Below the pieces are notes generated by a model. That model did not search any database. It was not told the origin of the DNA and was given only the letters and a program-made list of their open reading frames with translations. Shown here in pieces: positions 8,571 to 18,997 of a stretch of 64,000 nucleotides of DNA. The DNA comes from Procambarus clarkii (lineage: Eukaryota; Arthropoda; Malacostraca; Decapoda; Cambaridae), in the NCBI RefSeq assembly GCF_040958095.1, contig NC_091154.1, positions 43,288,735 through 43,352,734 of the forward strand, in the 5' to 3' direction. Numbering within the stretch: the first letter of the stretch is position 1; every line of letters starts with the position of its first letter. The translations under genes and the position numbers were made by a program.

Positions 8571-10090
8571 AGAGAGTTTAATAGCTAGTTTTTGATGGTA
8601 GAGTAGGGACATGTTATTTAGCTATGTCAGTAAGGGTAGGATGTATGTTTCCTGATATTGGAGGATTGCTGTCAGTTGACAGCTGAGAAATTTATGAAAT
8701 ATGAACATGTTCATTATGATGTTGGACTATTATTTGTCAAATTTTATTAGTTAGGTTAGCTTTTGTTTGTGGCATGAGTTGAATTGTGGGTTTGGATACT
8801 AAACCTCGTGAATTTTAACAAATTAACAAGGTTTACTAAGTGCTTGTGCGGGGGGGGGGGGTTGTAACAAACTAGGCTGTTGTAAGAATTATCCAGAGTG
8901 GTTTATCGACAAAAGAGAATGGGAAGCTGAGCCGCATGGTGACCTGACCCCCAGGGGAATTCGCGGTGGAAATAACCGACGCTTTGTTCATATCTGCGTA
9001 AATGAATCATCCTATAGTATTCAGTAATTTAGAGAAAATTAGCCTTTATTCATTTTGCATTAAAATTGTATTGTATAATAGTACTGGATACAATATCAAG
9101 AGTATTCTAATTATTGAGTTTAAGTCACCATCAGTGACGTCACGAATCAGATCTAACTTTTAAAGCGGAATGACCGGCGGTCATAGGTCATCAGGGGTTG
9201 ACAGGTCTAATATTTCTCAAAGTTTTAATAACCATTTTTGTGATCGGGAACAGCTCTGCCGTTAGATGTTTGTAATTTAATTCAGTAAAATAATTCAACC
9301 AGTCTGGATCAATTAAGTACAACAGAGTTTAATTGTTATAACTTAACCTTGCTAAAGTAACTGGGTAAGCGATGCGGAACAATACAATACTCTGTCTGGG
9401 GTAGTCCAGACAAGGAAAAGATCAGTGTGGAAACGGGAGCAGCTGGGATAAGAGGTCAAACATCTTACCTCTCCCCAAGACCAGCCAAAACATCTAGCTG
9501 GTCGCCCAAGGTATAGTTGCTATTGTTAATTATAGAAATAGTCTTCTCATTTGCCACTCAGGTCAAGTAGGGAGTGTTAAAGTGATAGGGAGTGAACACT
9601 TTTAGATTTTGTTTTAGTTTTCTTTTAATAAATTAAATTTGTTAATATTTTTGCATTTCATTATTTCCATGTGTTTTATGTGTAAACTTGTCCTGGTCAC
9701 GTGGTCCACACGAGGCAGAGTTGCATTGGGCGCCGATTCTAACATCGGATCGGAATTCATCATCCCCATCTAATTAATTCCACACTCAAGTTTCCGAGGT
9801 TATAAACTACTAGTGGGGATCAAGCCCCAAGGTTGATTAATTAGCGTGATCGATCCAGACCTCGATCATTGCTCTGTAGAGCTGGTCTGGTGGTGGCAGC
9901 ATAGAGGCGACTCTAGGGTTTTGCGCAGAGCTTAGGTCACGTCATACTGGGTGTAGAATCCTAAGTCGGTCAATCGTCTTAGGACCACGTGGCGTGGAGT
10001 TGGCTTTGGTAAAAGTTTTGGAGTCCCTTGGTAGAGAATAATAAGTAAGAATACGGGTAGAGGGTGAAGAAAGAAGAAAAGAGAGAGAGA
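8571..10090. other. Possible degraded LTR, otherwise nothing coding
   Basis: A poly-G run (8850-8861) is followed by TTGTAACAAACTAGG at about 8862-8876. The stretch contains AATAAATTAAA at about 9627-9640, and TGGTGGCAGCATAGAGGCGA at about 9889-9908 resembles the primer-binding region following some gypsy-type LTRs. This would fit a solo or 5' LTR relic at about 8870-9888 (inference). No second LTR or gag/pol follows. Confidence 0.25.
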
Positions 10091-10110
10091 ACCCGAACCC
10101 GTGTTACAGC

Positions 10111-10146
10111 GCTGCCCAATAAACTCGCCCCTCGGGGCAAAATTAA
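10111..10146. repeat. Short repeat shared with 4084-4124
   Basis: Identical ~36-bp string beginning GCGCTGCCCAATAAACTCGC, immediately upstream of LINE A1 ORF1. Confidence 0.7.
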
Positions 10147-10193
10147 AATTAAATTAATCTCAGCTGGGCGCAGCGCAGTCTCTGACACGGGCC

Positions 10194-11304
10194 ATGCAAC
10201 TATTAGGTAGCCATATGGACCAACTTAAACGAGCTGCTGCCCCTTGTTCTGACTTCAAGCGCTTTGTTGATAACCCTTGGCTCAAGTTATTAACTCAAGT
10301 ACATGAAGATCAAATGACAGTAATCAAAGAGCAGTCGGCCTTAATAATGAACCTGCAAGGCTCATTATTATCTTTGCAGAATGAAGTTGTAGACTTACAC
10401 AAGAACAATCAAGATCTATCTACCAAAGTCGTCAACCTCGAACAAGAATTAAGCATTCTCAAGAACACAGTTACAAACTTTAATCCAGATGCAACCACTA
10501 AAAAACAGGAAGAAATATTGCAACAGTTTGAGAACCATCTGAACAACCTACAACAACAACACACTGTTACCCAAGACGAGACAGACCAACATAAACTACT
10601 TGAGTCTGTAATTATCTCTTCACGTGATTTTCCCCAAGAAACTGATGGTGAAGACTGTGCTGCCATCGTGATCAAAGTATTGCAGGATAAGTTAAGTTAT
10701 TCGATCCAAAAAAATGACATCAAAGCAGCTTATAGAGTGGGTACCAAATCATCTGGTACTAATAATAGGCGAATTCGTTTAAAATTAGATAGCTGCTCCC
10801 GCAAGACTGATCTTATCTCATCTGCAGTTGCTAGTAAATCCACTGTTTATGTGAATGAATGTCTGACCAGGTGCAGGCAAAATCTCTTTTTTAAACTGCG
10901 TGGCTTCTGCAAAAATTCCCCTACAATTAACAGTGTGTTGTTACCACTACACCACTCCGTGGTGTAGTGGTAAGACACTCGCCTGGCGTTCCGCGAGCGC
11001 TATGTCATGGGTTCGTATCCTGGCCGGGGAGGATTTAATGGGCGCAATTCCTTAACTGTAGCCTCTGTTTAGCGCAACAGTAAAATGTGTACTTGGATGA
11101 AAAAACGATTCTTCGCGGCAGGGGATCGTATTCCAGGGACCGTAGGATTAAGGACTTGCCCGAAATGCTACGCTACTAGTGGCTGTACAAGAATGTAACA
11201 ACTCTTGTATATATCTCAAAAAAAAAAAAAAAAACCTATTCAATAACCACAGAAGCTCACCTTAATTCTTTCCTCAATGACTGTGGGATATCTGCTGTAT
11301 AGCC
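10194..11304 (+). pseudogene. LINE A1 ORF1 (coiled-coil plus RNA-binding domain), split by a SINE
   Basis: The open frame 10194-10967 has a Leu/Gln/Asn-rich coiled coil (residues ~35-140). A folded C-terminal half follows with Glu-Ser-Val-Ile-Ile-Ser-Ser, Ile-Lys-Ala-Ala-Tyr-Arg-Val-Gly, Ile-Arg-Leu-Lys-Leu and TVYVNECLTRCRQ. These match the ORF1 at 41284-41985 segment by segment. ORF1 proteins of this type bind LINE RNA. The frame is interrupted at about 10940 by a SINE and resumes after its poly-A as a Leu-Asn-Ser-Phe-Leu-Asn-Asp-Cys-Gly end with a stop near 11304. Part of the coding sequence between these points is missing. Confidence 0.75.
10944..11234 (+). mobile_element. tRNA-derived SINE with LINE-like 3' tail
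   Basis: The head has an A box TGGTGTAGTGG (10960-10970) and a B box GGTTCGTATCC (11010-11020), the internal pol III promoter of tRNA-derived SINEs. It is preceded by the exact reverse complement CCACTACACCA (10944-10954), forming a hairpin. The body runs to TTAAGGACTTGCCCGAAATG, CTAGTGGCTGTACAAGAATG and CTTGTATATATCTC, then poly-A to 11234. That tail matches LINE A2 3' UTRs at 4270-4391 and 56895-57000, the expected partner for retrotransposition. It interrupts LINE A1 ORF1. Confidence 0.85.
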
Positions 11305-11382
11305 TGAATTCAAATTATAATCTCATTTAACTACCTTTGTGTACTCTAGCTCTGCCTTTCCCTTCAAAAGGTTTTAACTTTA

Positions 11383-11417
<35 letters not shown>

Positions 11418-11799
11418 TCATCTTTATTATTGTCTTTTTTTTCTTTTTACTCCCATGTTCCATAGTACACTGGCTTTGCCTGTGTCCTCTAGTATTAACT
11501 TCATTATCCGGTGTTCCTGAGTGTATCTCTATTTAAACTACCTCAGTTTGTTTTAGTGTAACTTTAGTATTCAACTATAGTGTACTTATAATAGTATAGT
11601 AAGCAAGCTTTTCATCTTATAGATTTCATAATTGTTTTTTTTACTTTTTTGGTCATCTATTGTTATTAATTATTCTAGTTAATTTTTTACATTCCTAGTT
11701 CCCATTAAGTTTTTTTTTCGTTTTACTTAAAATTACCATTAAGTTTATTTTACTTTTGAATTTTTAATCTACTTTTTTCTTTGTTTTCTATTTTGTAAT
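11305..11799 (+). mobile_element. LINE A1 ORF1-ORF2 spacer
   Basis: AT-rich non-coding stretch with poly-A/T runs (11384-11414 is A-rich) between the ORF1 end and the ORF2 start. It belongs to the LINE by position, as in the intact copy (40654-41283). Confidence 0.6.
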
Positions 11800-13721
11800 T
11801 TGCCATTCTTGCCTTGTTTTCCTGCAAACAGCCTTTTTATGCAGACAAGTATAGACCTAGAACTAAACCTCTTATCCACTATCTATGACAATCATCACTT
11901 CAATGATCAAAATTGCAGATATTTTACAGCACATGATGTAAACAATGTATTAACAGATAATCACAATATCTCTGTAATCAACTTGAACGTTAGATCCCTA
12001 GGTAAACACTTCGATGATGTTAGTGCCTTGATTGAAACTATTGACAACAAATTCTCTTTTATTATACTTACTGAAACGTGGTTGAAAGAGGATAATACTC
12101 AACTCTTTAACATGCCTAACTACCCGGCAATTCACAACTGTCGTCAAATGCAGAGAGGTGGTGGTACCGCTCTTTACTACCACCAAGAACTAACATGCTT
12201 AAAAATAATTAGAACTAGAGACTGCTGTGGGGAGTATATCTTCGCCAGTTTCAGAGTCAAGGGTGCCGAGTCTGTCCTGTCTGTGGGTGCAGTCTATAGA
12301 ATTCCTAACACTGATGTGTCTGAATTCAACTCAAACCTTAGAAATCTAATACTAGATAACAGATTGAACAAAAACCATCTAATTATCGCAGGGGACTTTA
12401 ATATTGACCTCTGCGAGCCTGAACACCCTACTGCTGTTAGCTTCCTCAACTGTATGAATTCCTGCTTCCTCATACCCATAATCACTAGACCAACTAGAAT
12501 CACTGATAGTACTGCTACGACTCTACATCACATCTGGACCAACATAACCTCTCCGCTTACTTCAGGTATAATCACCGATAGCACTACAGACCATTACCCC
12601 ACATTTCTCTTAACTAACAATTGCAAACCACCTCTAGAGACAAGGGAGTTAAGCTTTAGGATGCACAATGAAACTGCTATAAACAATTTTATAACTGCTG
12701 CTGATAATGTCAACTGGGAGTCCGAGTTAGGTAACATAGGGGACATCAACCTAGCAGTGCAATCTTTTCTACAAACAACTCTTAGCCTTTATAACACCCA
12801 CTGTCCTATGCTTACAAAACAAGTCACAAGCAAAAGACTTAACAATCCTTGGTTTACAAAGGGAATACTTAAATCCATTAACAAAAAACACGACCTTGAG
12901 AAGAAGTATAGGCTAGGAACAGTCTCCAAAGAATTCTCAAAGAATTACTCGTTATTGCTATCTAAAATAATTAGACGAGCCAAAACTAAATACTATGAAG
13001 ATAAATTTACCCAAATAAAGAGCAACATTAAAAAAACTTGGAGCACAATTTCACAAATATTGGGATCAAAGAAGATTTTAAATAACAAACCAACACTCCT
13101 TTCCAATAACGTTGGTCAGCTTTCAGCCTCTGATTCTGCTATTGAGTTCAATAGGTTCTTCTCTTCCATTGGGTCATCCCTTGCAAATGATATTCCATCT
13201 TCCTGTACTGATGTTAAGGACTATCTTACAGGTAACTATCCACAGTCTCTGTACCTAAAGCCTACTAGTTCCACTGATGTCAATGAAATAATCCTTTCCC
13301 TTAAAACCAAGTCTAGAGCCCTCGAGGAGATACCAACTTTAATTTACAAAAAAGCCTCCAGATCTCTAGCCCCTGCTATTGCATTGCTTTTCAACAAGTC
13401 ACTTGAACTCCAAACCTTTCCTGACATTCTAAAAAAAGCGAGAGTAACCCCTGTCCACAAATGTGGTGATCTCACAGATGTTAACAACTACAGACCTATA
13501 TCAATCCTGCCTAACTTGTCAAAAATATTCGAAAAACTAATCTACAAGCAGCTTTACTCTTTTCTAGCCAAACACAATATACTTAGCTCTTGTCAATATG
13601 GCTTCAGACCCAAAAAAAGCACTAACGATGCACTTATTAGTATGATTAACTTAATTCACGCAGCTCTTGATAAAAAGGAGTTTCCTGTTGGGTTATTTGT
13701 GGACCTGCGTAAGTAAGTAAG
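11800..13721 (+). CDS. LINE A1 ORF2, 5' half (endonuclease and RT start)
   Basis: The protein is ~90% similar by eye to the intact ORF2 at 37711-40653. It holds the apurinic-type endonuclease (Ile-Asn-Leu-Asn-Val-Arg-Ser-Leu, Leu-Thr-Glu-Thr-Trp, GDFNIDL, Thr-Asp-His-Tyr-Pro) and then the RT entry region (Ala-Arg-Val-Thr-Pro-Val-His-Lys, NNYRPISILPNLSKIFEKL, Gln-Tyr-Gly-Phe-Arg, Phe-Val-Asp-Leu-Arg-Lys). In the endonuclease it reads Leu-His-His-Ile-Trp where the other copies have Leu-Asp-His, a likely damaging change. The natural start is probably MQTSIDLELN at 11839, matching the other copy. Coding stops at 13721, where LINE B inserted; the rest continues at 30356. Confidence 0.9.
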
Positions 13722-14351
13722 TAATTATCAAAAGAAGGCACCAAACCGGGAAGGCTATGTAGCACCATCAAATACGCAAAATAATCAGAGGGCGCTAAAT
13801 ATCACCAAGGATGCCAATACGAGAACAAAAACGCATAAGGCGAACGATATCAAAAGTATCCGAGTCACCAAGAATTCTATCGAGGGACAGGTGACCGCGA
13901 GGGGCGGTCGGAAAGCAAGACACACGCTCGTCCTGGAAGTCAGGACATTCAAGAAGGACATGCACGACCGTAAGAGGGACAATGCAACTAGGACAATAAG
14001 GAGCAGGGCGGCGCTCCATCAAGTGACCATGGGTTAAGCGAGTATGGCCAATACGCAACCACGCCAGAGCTGTTTCCCACCGCCGGTTACGGTGAAAGGA
14101 GGACGCCCACGAGGAAACACAACATTTAAGAGTACGTAGCTTGTTACCAGTAACAGACAACCAAGAAGCCTGCCAACGGGTAAGGACTGAGGAATGGATA
14201 ACCGGGTAAAAGTCGGAATACGGAATGCCTTTACGAGAGATGGGACAAGAGCGGACAGCTTCCTTACCGGCAGCATCCACACGCTCATTTAAAGACACAC
14301 CAATATGGCTGGGAACCCAACAAAACTCAACCGACTTAAATTTACTGTGAA
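13581..14351. repeat. 771-bp direct duplication, left copy
   Basis: Begins ACTTAGCTCTTGTCAATATG and ends TTTACTGTGAA. It is repeated at 16801-17571 at a constant offset of 3220. A handful of substitutions separate the copies (for example 14044 A against 17264 G). It spans the LINE A1/LINE B junction, so the duplication is younger than the LINE B insertion. Confidence 0.9.
13722..14346 (-). pseudogene. LINE B 3' end, copy in the left duplication arm
   Basis: The minus strand (14298-13795, 167 codons) encodes the C-terminus of LINE B after RNase H: Met-Ser-Leu-Asn-Glu-Arg-Val-Asp-Ala-Ala, Arg-Trp-Glu-Thr-Ala-Leu-Ala-Trp-Leu-Arg-Ile-Gly-His-Thr-Arg-Leu-Thr-His and a Cys-Pro-Ser-Cys/His/Cys zinc-like segment. 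It ends Cys-Ser-Arg-Ile-Gly-Ile-Leu-Gly-Asp-Ile. It is a duplicate of 17015-17518. The 3' UTR with GTAAGTAATTATC lies at 13722-13794. Confidence 0.85.
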
Positions 14352-16800
14352 AATTTATTTATTTCCTTGATTTCCTTGAATAAGTACTGTTTAACCAATC
14401 TATCCCCAAACATTAGTTTTAATCTATCCAAACTAAACCTTGCAGTTTTTTCTGTTTAACCTAACATCCTACACCTTGTATAGTCCTGCTTTATTCTACC
14501 CAATTTATCCATGACTCACTGATTACTCTTTATTGGTTCAGTTTTAATACAAGTATATATTATCTTTTATTCGCTCAGCTTAAAAATAAGTATATTACAA
14601 TACGGTCTTAAGCTATTTATTTGTTCAGTTACAGTTTGTCTTGTATCTACTCTGCTACTTATTCTTTGTTTCTAGCACCGCTTAAGCTTCATGCCTCTCT
14701 TGCTGATTTGGCCTCACTGCGTTATTTATTATTTATTTAAGTTTCTAAACTTAATTGTTCCTTAGTCCAACTTCAGTTATGCCCGGTATTTACTTAATAA
14801 CACTTTTGCAGTGTTAAATCAGTGCCATTGCTTACGTTTTCACCTTTCCACAGTGGCGAGAAGCCGGATCATGCAGCAACTGCAACACGGAAGAGGGCTC
14901 GGGCGGCGTCAACGCGAGGACAACAGCGCAGTGGTGCTAGGACGCAGCCGGCCAGGGCCAGGACGAAGCCCACCCGTTTCGCCTCCCCCTCCTCGGGGGG
15001 CTCCTCGGGCGGCTCGGATACGGACGGCGACCACACATCCCAGAGGCCCACTGCCGGCATAGCGGCGGGTGGCACAGCGTCGCAGCCTTCACCCCTGTCG
15101 GCCGACGATGCAGGCGCTCATCGCGCAGGCCCGGGGGCCCTCTCACCCCACAAGCCTTCCGGCCACGGGGACTTCCGAGGCCGACCCTGCTGCGGCTGCC
15201 ACAGCCGCCCTGCCCCCCTCCACTGACCGCCGCCCACGGGCCAGGGCCAGGGGGCATACGTCGAGGCGACGTGCAAGCTCCTCCAGTCCGTCCTCCTACG
15301 ACGAGTCCCCTGAGGAGAGAGCGCCCCACACTTTTTCTAGCCCCTGGCCGGGGCATCTACGGGCGACCACGGGCTCCAGCACCCCACTCTTGGGCGTGCA
15401 CGTCCCGCAAGCCCTTCGGGAGAAGGTCTGGGCAAACAAGTATGTCGACCTCGGGCAATTGCTTGCCTATGAGCGGGAATCAGGTTCTTTTGAGTCCCAC
15501 TCCGCGACACCCCCTGACGCAAAGCAGCCTGGTAAGAAGCAGCCGCCCCTGACGCCGGACCAGTGGGCGCATGGCCTTGACATCTACGCCACTATCTACG
15601 TCGAGAAGCACCCAGCGGAGGCTCAGGCTCTGTTTACCTATGCGCGTTACGTGAAGACCATGAAGACGACCCTCAAAGGCGACTGGATGTGGAACGATCA
15701 GGCCTTCAGATGGGACAGGGAGAGGTCGGGCTGTTCATGGTTGGACTACAGGCTGGACTTGGAATTTCGCTCGGTGCAACGCATCGCCCAGGCCGCTGCT
15801 CAGCCGATGAGGCAGGAGGCAGGGCGACAGGCAGCACTTTCTCTCTCCAGCGCCCGGGCAGCTGGGCTATCCCCGGGCTACTGCTTCGCCTACCACTCGA
15901 GGGGACCCGGCTGCACTTTCACCTCATGTTCATTCAAGCACTACTGCCCACGCTGCCGAAGGAGGCACCCTGCCTACAACCCATGCCCTCCAGCTCGGCC
16001 TCGCGACGAACCCACACAGGAAAAGCGCCCACGTCGCCACCCGCAAGTTACGGCTTCGAGGAGCTAGGCTGGGCTCCTGGTTACGACTCTCTCTATCTGG
16101 TCTAGGCAGGGCCCTCAGCCGCCTGTAGAAGAGCTTGCAGAACAGTACTTTCGCGGTAGGCAGGTGCGAGAGTGACGTTTCCTTCCCAGTCGGTAGCGTA
16201 GTTGCTTGGCCACCCTGAGGTTTCCCTCGCGGCCAGCGGGCACTCGCCCTTCGGGGGGGGGGGGTCCGGCCTGCTGGCCTGCGGGGTGGGGGTGCAGCGC
16301 CCGTCCCCAAGTGTTCCGCTGTCCGCAGCTACTACTTTGACTTTACAGACATTCTACTAGTAAGCCCTACCTTGTCAGGTAATTCCTTCCTTGGCGGCTC
16401 GGCCTCTGGCCTGGGGTTATTTTCTTCTCCAAATACATATCAGGCTTCCCCAGTCACTATGTTTTCTGCCGCCTGATTATTCTCCAGCTAGGGTTTCCCT
16501 TATGTTATGTTGTTCACTTTGGTGTCCTGTTATACTTAGTATTAGATTTGTTACATTCGCCTCACTGCTAATTCTAGACATTAGGACATTAGGTTTCTGC
16601 AGAGTTTGTTACTAGGCTATAAGATTACGTTTTACTACGGGTGTACAACTTAAGATGTTTCGTGTACTTTGCGTTAGCCACGGCTATGTTATACATTTGT
16701 TAAGTCCTATTTAAAAGCCTGTTTTACTTCTGCAGAATTATTTATCATGTCAATAAAATTACGCCCCCAAGGCTTGGTGTCTTCCTTCCCCTGATCAGAA
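14352..16800 (+). mobile_element. 2.4-kb insert with DIRS-like gag, bounded by the 771-bp duplication
   Basis: The insert lies exactly between the two duplicated arms. AT-rich ends surround a GC-rich core (14820-16300). AATAAAA at about 16751 is a possible poly-A signal. No RT, tyrosine recombinase or terminal repeats are visible, so it is a partial or non-autonomous element. Confidence 0.55.
14822..16067 (+). CDS. DIRS-like gag protein, probable frameshift near 15070-15220
   Basis: The 332-codon frame (15069-16067) has a Ser/Arg/Pro-rich N-terminus, then LGVHVPQALREKVWANKYVDLGQLL in the centre. Downstream are a conserved Ile-Tyr-Ala-Thr-Ile-Tyr-Val-Glu-Lys-His-Pro segment and a Trp-Met-Trp-Asn-Asp-Gln-Ala-Phe-Arg segment. 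The C-terminus has Cys-Phe-Ala-Tyr, Cys-Thr-Phe-Thr-Ser-Cys, His-Tyr-Cys-Pro-Arg-Cys and His-Pro-Ala-Tyr-Asn-Pro-Cys, the Cys/His pattern of DIRS-group gag-like proteins as I know them. An overlapping frame from 14822 (Arg-Ala-Arg-Ala-Ala-Ser-Thr-Arg, Ser-Gly-Gly-Ser-Asp-Thr-Asp) reads like its missing N-terminus, so a frameshift is likely. Confidence 0.6.
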
Positions 16801-17571
16801 ACTTAGCTCTTGTCAATATGGCTTCAGACCCAAAAAAAGCACTAACGATGCACTTATTAGTATGATTAACTTAATTCACGCAGCTCTTGATAAAAAGGAG
16901 TTTCCTGTTGGGTTATTTGTGGACCTGCGTAAGTAAGTAAGTAATTATCAAAAGAAGGCACCAAACCGGGAAGGCTATGTAGCACCATCAAATACGCAAA
17001 ATAATCAGAGGGCGCTAAATATCACCAAGGATGCCAATACGAGAACAAAAACGCATAAGGCGAACGATATCAAAAGTATCCGAGTCACCAAGAATTCTAT
17101 CGAGGGACAGGTGACCGCGAGGGGCGGTCGGAAAGCAAGACACACGCTCGTCCTGGAAGTCAGGACATTCAAGAAGGACATGCATGACCGTAAGAGGGAC
17201 AATGCAACTAGGACAATAAGGAGCAGGGCGGCGCTCCATCAAGTGACCATGGGTTAAGCGAGTGTGGCCAATACGCAACCACGCCAGAGCTGTTTCCCAC
17301 CGCCGGTTACGGTGGAAGGAGGACGGCCACGAGGAAACACAACATTTAAGAGTACGTAGCTTGTTACCAGTAACAGACAACCAAGAAGCCTGCCAACGGG
17401 TAAGGACTGAGGAATGGATAACCGGGTAAAAGTCGGAATACGGAATGCCTTTATGAGAGATGGGACAAGAGCGGACAGCTTCCTTAGCGGCAGCATCCGC
17501 ATGCTCATTTAAAGACACACCAATATGGCTGGGAACCCAACAAAACTCAACCGACTTAAATTTACTGTGAA
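16801..17571. repeat. 771-bp direct duplication, right copy
   Basis: Second copy of 13581-14351. It starts with LINE A1 coding sequence (16801-16934) and passes into LINE B at 16935. It ends where the left copy stops matching (after TTTACTGTGA), while LINE B continues. Confidence 0.9.
16935..17014 (-). mobile_element. LINE B 3' UTR and (TTAC)n tail; TSD at 16920-16934
   Basis: On the minus strand the 3' end reads ...GATAATTACTTACTTAC. It abuts GTGGACCTGCGTAAG (16920-16934, plus strand). The same 15 bp occur at 30356-30370, followed by the continuing LINE A1 reading frame. This is a target-site duplication that defines the LINE B insertion, although the final TAAG also resembles the tail unit. 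Confidence 0.85.
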
Positions 17572-18997
17572 CGAGAAACAGCCAATGCTGGATCTCGACA
17601 ACTTCTGGATGAACCGGATTAAAGTACCCGAGAGCCATGAGGGCACTACAAGAGTCAACAACAACCACAAAGGAAGACTGACAACGAGAAAGCAGGAGAC
17701 GAAGAGCATAGAGAATAGCATAAAGTTCCGCTGTAAAGATGCTAGTCTCCGGAGGCAAGCGACACATATAAGTGCGATCAGGAAAAACAACAGAGTAGCC
17801 AACACCGTCCGCTGACTTAGACCCATCGGTGAAGACAGAAACGGAGCGGGAGTGAGAAGAAAAGTGCTCTTCCGTAGGATGGGTAAAAGCTTTAGTGATA
17901 CGGGTCAAGGAAGTACAAAACCGCGGAAGAGGGACCCTCCACGGGGGCAAAGAAGGAACAACACGAGGAGAAACATCAGAAATACGAACGGAGAGAGAAT
18001 CCTGTAGGCGAGATAACCGGACAGAAAGAGGGAGGTGGTGAAGAGGAACAGGAACCGCAGGAGGGGTAAAAGTTAAAGCACGACAGAGGCAAGAGGAAGG
18101 ATGTTGCAAGGACCGCGCAAGATAGCGAAGACAGTAGCGATCACGGCGGTCCTGGAGAGACAGGAAGCCAGTGTCAACATACAAGCTAAGGATGGGAGTC
18201 GAACGAAAGGCACCAGAACTGAGGCGCAACCCAGTATGGTGCAAAGCATCAAGACGGCGAAGAGTAGAAGGAGAAGCAAACGAGTAAGCAGGGCAACCAT
18301 AATCGAGCTTAGACAGGACGAGAGAGGAATGTAAAGCAAGGAGAGTGCGCCTATCGGCCCCCCAAGAAGTATGGGACAAGACCCGAAGGAGGGTAAGGGC
18401 CTTAGAGCACTCAACACGGAGGTAAGATATATGGGGAGACCAAGACAAACGAGTGTCAAGGAATAACCCCAAAAGCTTCGCGGAATCTTTGTATTCAAGG
18501 GGATGACCATAAAGTGACAAAGAGGGACGAAGAACAACCCGTTTCCGCGTAAAAGTCATGGCACAAGTCTTAGAAGTAGAGAACTTGAAGCCATGATCTG
18601 TGGCCCAAGACAACACGGCATCAATTGCAAGTTGAAGCCGGCGTTGAAGGAGAGGCGAATCATCACCCTGACAACAAAGGGTAAGATCATCGACATAGAG
18701 AGCGGAGAAGACACCAGAAGGAAGAGAGGAAAGATGACCATTGAGGGCAACCAGAAAAAGAGTAGTGCTCAGAACACTACCCTGGGGCACACCTTCGTAT
18801 TGCTGAAAAGAGGGAGAGAGAGCGGTACCAAGGCGCACCCGAAAGGAATGACGAGAGAGGAAGCTGCGGAGAAAGAGAGGGAGATGACCACGAAGGCCAA
18901 AAGAATGAAGTTGAGATAGGATATGATAACGCCAAGTGGTGTCGTAAGCCTTTTCTAGGTCAAAAAAAGACGGCAACAACGGAGGTCTTCGCAGCAA
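17015..18997 (-). pseudogene. LINE B (I-type) RT core, RNase H and C-terminus
   Basis: A 660-codon frame. The RT palm has Phe-Asp-Leu-Glu-Lys-Ala-Tyr-Asp (residues ~12-19), EGVPQGSVLS (~69) and the catalytic Tyr-Val-Asp-Asp (~101-104). The thumb follows. RNase H carries VFTDGSKSADG, Phe-Thr-Ala-Glu-Leu-Tyr-Ala, Val-Val-Asp-Ser and Trp-Val-Pro-Ser-His-Ile-Gly, with an Asn-Glu-His-Ala-Asp-Ala-Ala end. Thus all four acidic residues appear kept. RT plus RNase H plus CCHC ORF1 place it in the I superfamily. The N-terminal part of RT is in another frame (18960-20087), linked by a 1-base slip at a 7-A run near 18961-18967. Confidence 0.9.

Noticed and set aside
8870..9890. Complete LTR retrotransposon
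   Set aside because: Only primer-binding-like and poly-A-like words were seen; no paired LTR, gag or pol, so it is listed as a low-confidence relic.
10955..11030. Genuine tRNA gene
   Set aside because: A and B boxes are present but the anticodon arm does not fold properly and the sequence continues into a SINE body with poly-A.
15930..16310. 126-codon minus-strand frame in the GC-rich insert
   Set aside because: Shadow of the DIRS-like gag frame on the other strand; no domain.
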